Under the pieces are notes generated by a model. It worked only from the letters and a program-made list of their open reading frames with translations. It made no database searches and was not told the DNA's origin. Both the position numbers and the translations under genes were made by a program. Positions 3,829 to 6,206 of a DNA stretch of 6,206 bases are shown here, one piece after another; positions within the stretch are counted from its first letter, which is position 1, and each line of letters begins with the position of its first letter. The stretch is from Oscillospiraceae bacterium (GTDB lineage: Bacteria > Bacillota > Clostridia > Oscillospirales > Oscillospiraceae), in contig JAJBVW010000204.1 of assembly GCA_020866945.1 (NCBI GenBank), forward strand, positions 5,868 through 12,073, written 5' to 3'.

Positions 3829-5319
3829 TCAGCCCTGGCTGGCCTCGCCGGAGGAGGCCTCAGAAGAGGCAGTTTCGGCGGGCGTCAGGACGATTTCGCC
3901 CTCGTAGGTGCCGGCGGTGATTTCGGTCTCCACGCCGTCTACAGTCATGGTGCCGGTGATGGTGGAGGTCTCGTCGATGGTCAGGCCCAGAAGGGTGCTC
4001 TCCTCTGTCACGACCCAAGCGGAGCCGTCGGTCAGAGTCAGGTAGGCCCCGTGAACGGTCTCATAGGTCTCGTCCAGCGCGTAGTCCGTGAAGCCCTCGG
4101 CCTCGGCTGCCTCGTTCCAGTGTGCGCAGTCGTAGTAATTGATTGCTCCGGTCAGAGAGGCGGCGGACAGAGTCAGATACAGGTCGCGCTGATAGTCCTC
4201 GTGAATCACGTCGCCGGTCACGGCCATGTCCGTCATGGTAATGGATACGCCGGGGTAATATTCTCCATCGGGGACGGCGTTCCTAAAGCCGGTGTCGTTA
4301 TTATAGACCGTGTGAATGATGGCCCCGGTGCCGTTCTCGTCCGCAATGAGCTGGGAGTCGGTCAGTTGGATGTCCGTATTAGTGCTCTTGATAAGGATGA
4401 CGCTGCCGGCAGTGTGGTCGATGTATGCCTGCTTCTGCTCGTCATATTCTACACCCTGATCCAGGGACAGGTCGGTGGTCAGGATGCTGCCGTTCACAGT
4501 GACTTCCGTGGCATACAGGGGCAGCTCCTCCTCAGAATAGCCCTCATATTCCCAGTAAGGAGGCAGATTGACGCTGTGAATCATCAGGGCGTTCCGGCCG
4601 CCGGCGATGGTGCTGCCTAGGGTCTTATCCTCCTGGAGCGCCATGTCGTCCTCGGTCAGATACTCGGCCACGTCCTCGTCCGCCTCGCCGTCGGCAATGG
4701 TGCCGATGACCACGCGGCCATAGGTGCCGGAGATGATGCCAATTTCCGCGGACTGGATGGTGGAGCCATAGACCAGCAGATTGCAGAACAGGTCGGAATA
4801 CGCGCCATAGCCGCCCTCAGTGGTGATGGCGGTGGAGCCGTAGGTATACAGGCTAAGCTCGGTCTGACCCTCCTCGGTCACAGGCTCAGCCCCGTCCGTG
4901 GAAAGAGCCGCCCAGTTCTGGGATACGATGGTGGAGTTGATATAGAAGCTGTGGGCCTGGCCCAGGGCCAGGGTGGTGCGGATGCTTCCGGCCACCAGCA
5001 GATTTCCGGGGTTGCCGGTCAGCGGCTCGGTCTCGGAGGTCGTGCTGCCCTCCACATAGGAGTTGCGGACGACCACGACAGAATCGCCGGAGTTCTGGAT
5101 GGCGGTGCCGTCCACGGCGGTGATGGTCTCTCCGTCGATGACCTCTACGCCGCTTGTGATGGTGATGGAATCCTCATTGGTGATGATGTCCGTCAGGCCG
5201 TCGGTCAAATCGCCGGAGGCTTCCCCGGACGCCTCGCTGGAGGCGAAGGCCCCGCAGCTCAGACCCAGAACCAGGGCCAGAGACAGCAGCAGGGACAGCA
5301 GTGTTTTGAAATGCTTCAT
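3829..5319 (-). CDS. secreted protein of unknown function, probably beta-helical
   Basis: The 496-residue product begins with a clear signal peptide: Lys-rich start MKHFK, a Leu-rich core at residues 7-20, and an AFA cleavage site after residue 26. The mature part is very acidic and rich in Thr, Ser, Gly and Val. It is made of short recurring strands of the type xVxVNGSxL, STIxSxxxGI and SVxITxTDxxVTGDV, like right-handed beta-helix or adhesin-type extracellular proteins. It is bracketed by matching low-complexity ends, SSEASGEASG after the signal and SSEASSGEAS at the C-terminus. No LPxTG motif, S-layer domain or C-terminal membrane anchor is visible, so it is probably released or held non-covalently. 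The start at 5319 is chosen for the signal peptide and for AAGGAG eight bases upstream; the frame is open to 5406, but a -10 element lies there. No precise function can be given. Confidence 0.82.
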   Translation of the reverse strand: MKHFKTLLSLLLSLALVLGLSCGAFASSEASGEASGDLTDGLTDIITNEDSITITSGVEVIDGETITAVDGTAIQNSGDSVVVVRNSYVEGSTTSETEPLTGNPGNLLVAGSIRTTLALGQAHSFYINSTIVSQNWAALSTDGAEPVTEEGQTELSLYTYGSTAITTEGGYGAYSDLFCNLLVYGSTIQSAEIGIISGTYGRVVIGTIADGEADEDVAEYLTEDDMALQEDKTLGSTIAGGRNALMIHSVNLPPYWEYEGYSEEELPLYATEVTVNGSILTTDLSLDQGVEYDEQKQAYIDHTAGSVILIKSTNTDIQLTDSQLIADENGTGAIIHTVYNNDTGFRNAVPDGEYYPGVSITMTDMAVTGDVIHEDYQRDLYLTLSAASLTGAINYYDCAHWNEAAEAEGFTDYALDETYETVHGAYLTLTDGSAWVVTEESTLLGLTIDETSTITGTMTVDGVETEITAGTYEGEIVLTPAETASSEASSGEASQG

Positions 5320-5355
5320 GTGATGCTCTCCTTCTACATAATAAAATGTGCCTAT

Positions 5356-5364
5356 ATTATAACA
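5356..5364 (-). promoter_or_regulatory. extended -10 promoter of the secreted-protein gene
   Basis: The minus strand reads TGTTATAAT at 5364-5356, a perfect TATAAT with the TGn extension. No good -35 is seen at 16-18 bases, which is usual for extended -10 promoters. Transcription would start near 5349, about 30 nt before the ATG at 5319. Confidence 0.65.
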
Positions 5365-5423
5365 TGGTTTGGTGACACAAGGAGCATCAATGTAGGTACC
5401 GTGCAAAAAAGTTGAGATAGTCG

Positions 5424-6206
5424 CTACAGAAGCTGCCGGTAATATAATCCCCCCGTGCGGGGAAGTGCAGAGGGGCGGTTTTCCAGAAATTCCTCAATGA
5501 CCTGGCCCCGTCGGCCGCTGTCCTCGTCCGTGAAGTACAGCAGCCGGAAATCGCTGGGGTCGTCCCGGCCTGCGATATGGAGCGGGACGCTGTTGAGAAG
5601 AGTGGAATACCGCTGTCGGTCACATTCCACGGGAAAGGCAACGCCCCGACGGTCGGTCAGGGTTCCGTCTCCTCCGCAGGCCGCGCAGCCCATGCTGGCC
5701 CGCACCGGGCAGTTCCGAAACCGCATGAGCGGCAGCCGTCCATAGGCCGCAAGACCTATGGGAACCGTGCCGCCCAACCGCCGGAGCTTTTCCATGGGCA
5801 GCTCAAAGGCGGCGGTCAGGCTGGCAAGGCCCAGAGATTCATAAAAAATCACGGTCTGGGTGTTGGTCACGTTCAGCCCCCAGCCGCCCCGGACGGTCAG
5901 ACCCAGTCGTTTTCCCAGAGGAATACCATAGATGTTCTCCGTCCACATCTCTTGCAGCCCGGCTTTTTGCAGGGCCTGGAGCCGGGATTCCAGGGCTGTC
6001 TCGTCCCCGGGGAAGAGCAGAGCGGGGAGCTGGGCCGTGAGCCGCGGGCCGTATTGGGTCAGGAGCGCCGGAGTGATTTCCTCCACTGGCAGAAGCAGCC
6101 GGGCAAGGGATTCCAGGTGGGGCGTTTTTTCAAGCCGCGCGGCATCGGGAAACCTGGCCCACAGGGGGGAGGGTGGATGGGCCTTGCGGGGGACGATGGG
6201 AACCGG
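5424..6206 (-). CDS. U32-family peptidase, C-terminal part (5' end outside window)
   Basis: The frame is open from the window edge to the TAG at 5426-5424 and gives 260 residues. The diagnostic block is MRFRNCPVR, then GCAACGG, LTDRRGVAFPV, ECDRQRY and LLNSVPLHI; this order of cysteines and the Leu-Thr-Asp-Arg and Leu-Leu-Asn-Ser-Val-Pro words mark the U32 peptidase/RlhA-type family. In U32 relatives, conserved cysteines hold a 4Fe-4S cluster and several members act in RNA hydroxylation or ubiquinone synthesis rather than proteolysis, so 'peptidase' is a family name only. The upstream stretch GLTVRGGWGLNVTNTQTVIFYESLGLASLTAAFEL fits the beta-alpha barrel of the larger members with the extra DUF3656-type region. 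The true start lies beyond 6206; the GTG at 6086 is internal. No convincing terminator follows, only an unpaired TTTTTT (5410-5405). Confidence 0.88.
   Translation of the reverse strand, partial: PVPIVPRKAHPPSPLWARFPDAARLEKTPHLESLARLLLPVEEITPALLTQYGPRLTAQLPALLFPGDETALESRLQALQKAGLQEMWTENIYGIPLGKRLGLTVRGGWGLNVTNTQTVIFYESLGLASLTAAFELPMEKLRRLGGTVPIGLAAYGRLPLMRFRNCPVRASMGCAACGGDGTLTDRRGVAFPVECDRQRYSTLLNSVPLHIAGRDDPSDFRLLYFTDEDSGRRGQVIEEFLENRPSALPRTGGLYYRQLL

Noticed and set aside
3733..4620. Long plus-strand open frame opposite the secreted-protein gene
   Set aside because: It is the complement of a GC-biased gene, covers the riboswitch, and its translation is Gly/Val-rich without recognisable domains.
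5251..5262. Lipoprotein signal at GLSC of the secreted protein
   Set aside because: Positions before the cysteine (Gly-Leu-Ser) do not fit the lipobox; AFA followed by Ser-Ser is a better signal peptidase I site.
5320..5406. Longer start for the secreted protein at 5406
   Set aside because: The extension crosses the extended -10 element at 5364-5356 and would put 29 residues before a clear signal peptide.
5405..5410. T run after the U32 gene as a terminator
   Set aside because: The bases before it form no stem longer than about three pairs.
6084..6086. GTG at 6086 as the start of the U32 gene
   Set aside because: The frame stays open with family-like sequence up to the window edge, so this GTG is an internal valine codon.

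Overview
The base composition is GC-rich in genes and AT-rich in promoters. Gene content (MATE exporter, radical SAM enzyme with a TetR regulator, U32 peptidase, Ser-Glu-Ala-Ser-rich secreted protein) and consensus sigma-A promoters with strong Shine-Dalgarno sites suggest a gut-type Firmicute of class Clostridia, perhaps Oscillospiraceae. This placement rests on gene style only.

Layout, left to right. Bases 1-339 (+) are the C-terminal end of a MATE-family exporter. All other genes are on the minus strand. In transcription order they are: the C-terminal part of a U32-family peptidase (6206-5424, N-terminus outside the window); a secreted, probably beta-rich protein (5319-3829); a manganese-type (yybP-ykoY) riboswitch with its own consensus promoter and terminator (3819-3638); the four-helix PsiE-like membrane protein it controls (3568-2945); a 72-residue XRE/Cro-type regulator (2832-2614); a TetR-type regulator (2547-1969); and a radical SAM enzyme with an extra cysteine-rich C-terminus (1772-393). 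The radical SAM gene ends in a terminator that lies inside the 3' end of the convergent MATE gene.

The best find is the riboswitch. A TTGACA-17-TATAAT promoter starts an RNA that at once forms the yybP-ykoY signature: a GGGAGUAG loop, a CGUCAAUACG loop, and a P1 helix GUAAAAG/CUUUUAC. The 3' strand of P1 is also part of the 5' arm of a 16-bp terminator, which gives a ligand-ON transcription switch. The controlled gene is neither mntP nor a P-type ATPase nor a plain TerC. It encodes a PsiE-like membrane domain followed by a soluble domain resembling the CorC/HlyC transporter-associated domain, so it is a candidate manganese-homeostasis protein of little-described type.

The two small regulators each have a visible candidate operator. 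The XRE gene has a perfect 13-bp inverted repeat that brackets its TTGACA-17-TAAAAT promoter. A CTGTA-N5-TACAG palindrome covers the -10 of a promoter at the end of the tetR gene, facing the radical SAM gene, so TetR probably controls the radical SAM enzyme. A leader of about 165 nt with several inverted repeats separates that promoter from the radical SAM start codon. No tRNA, rRNA, CRISPR array or insertion sequence was seen.
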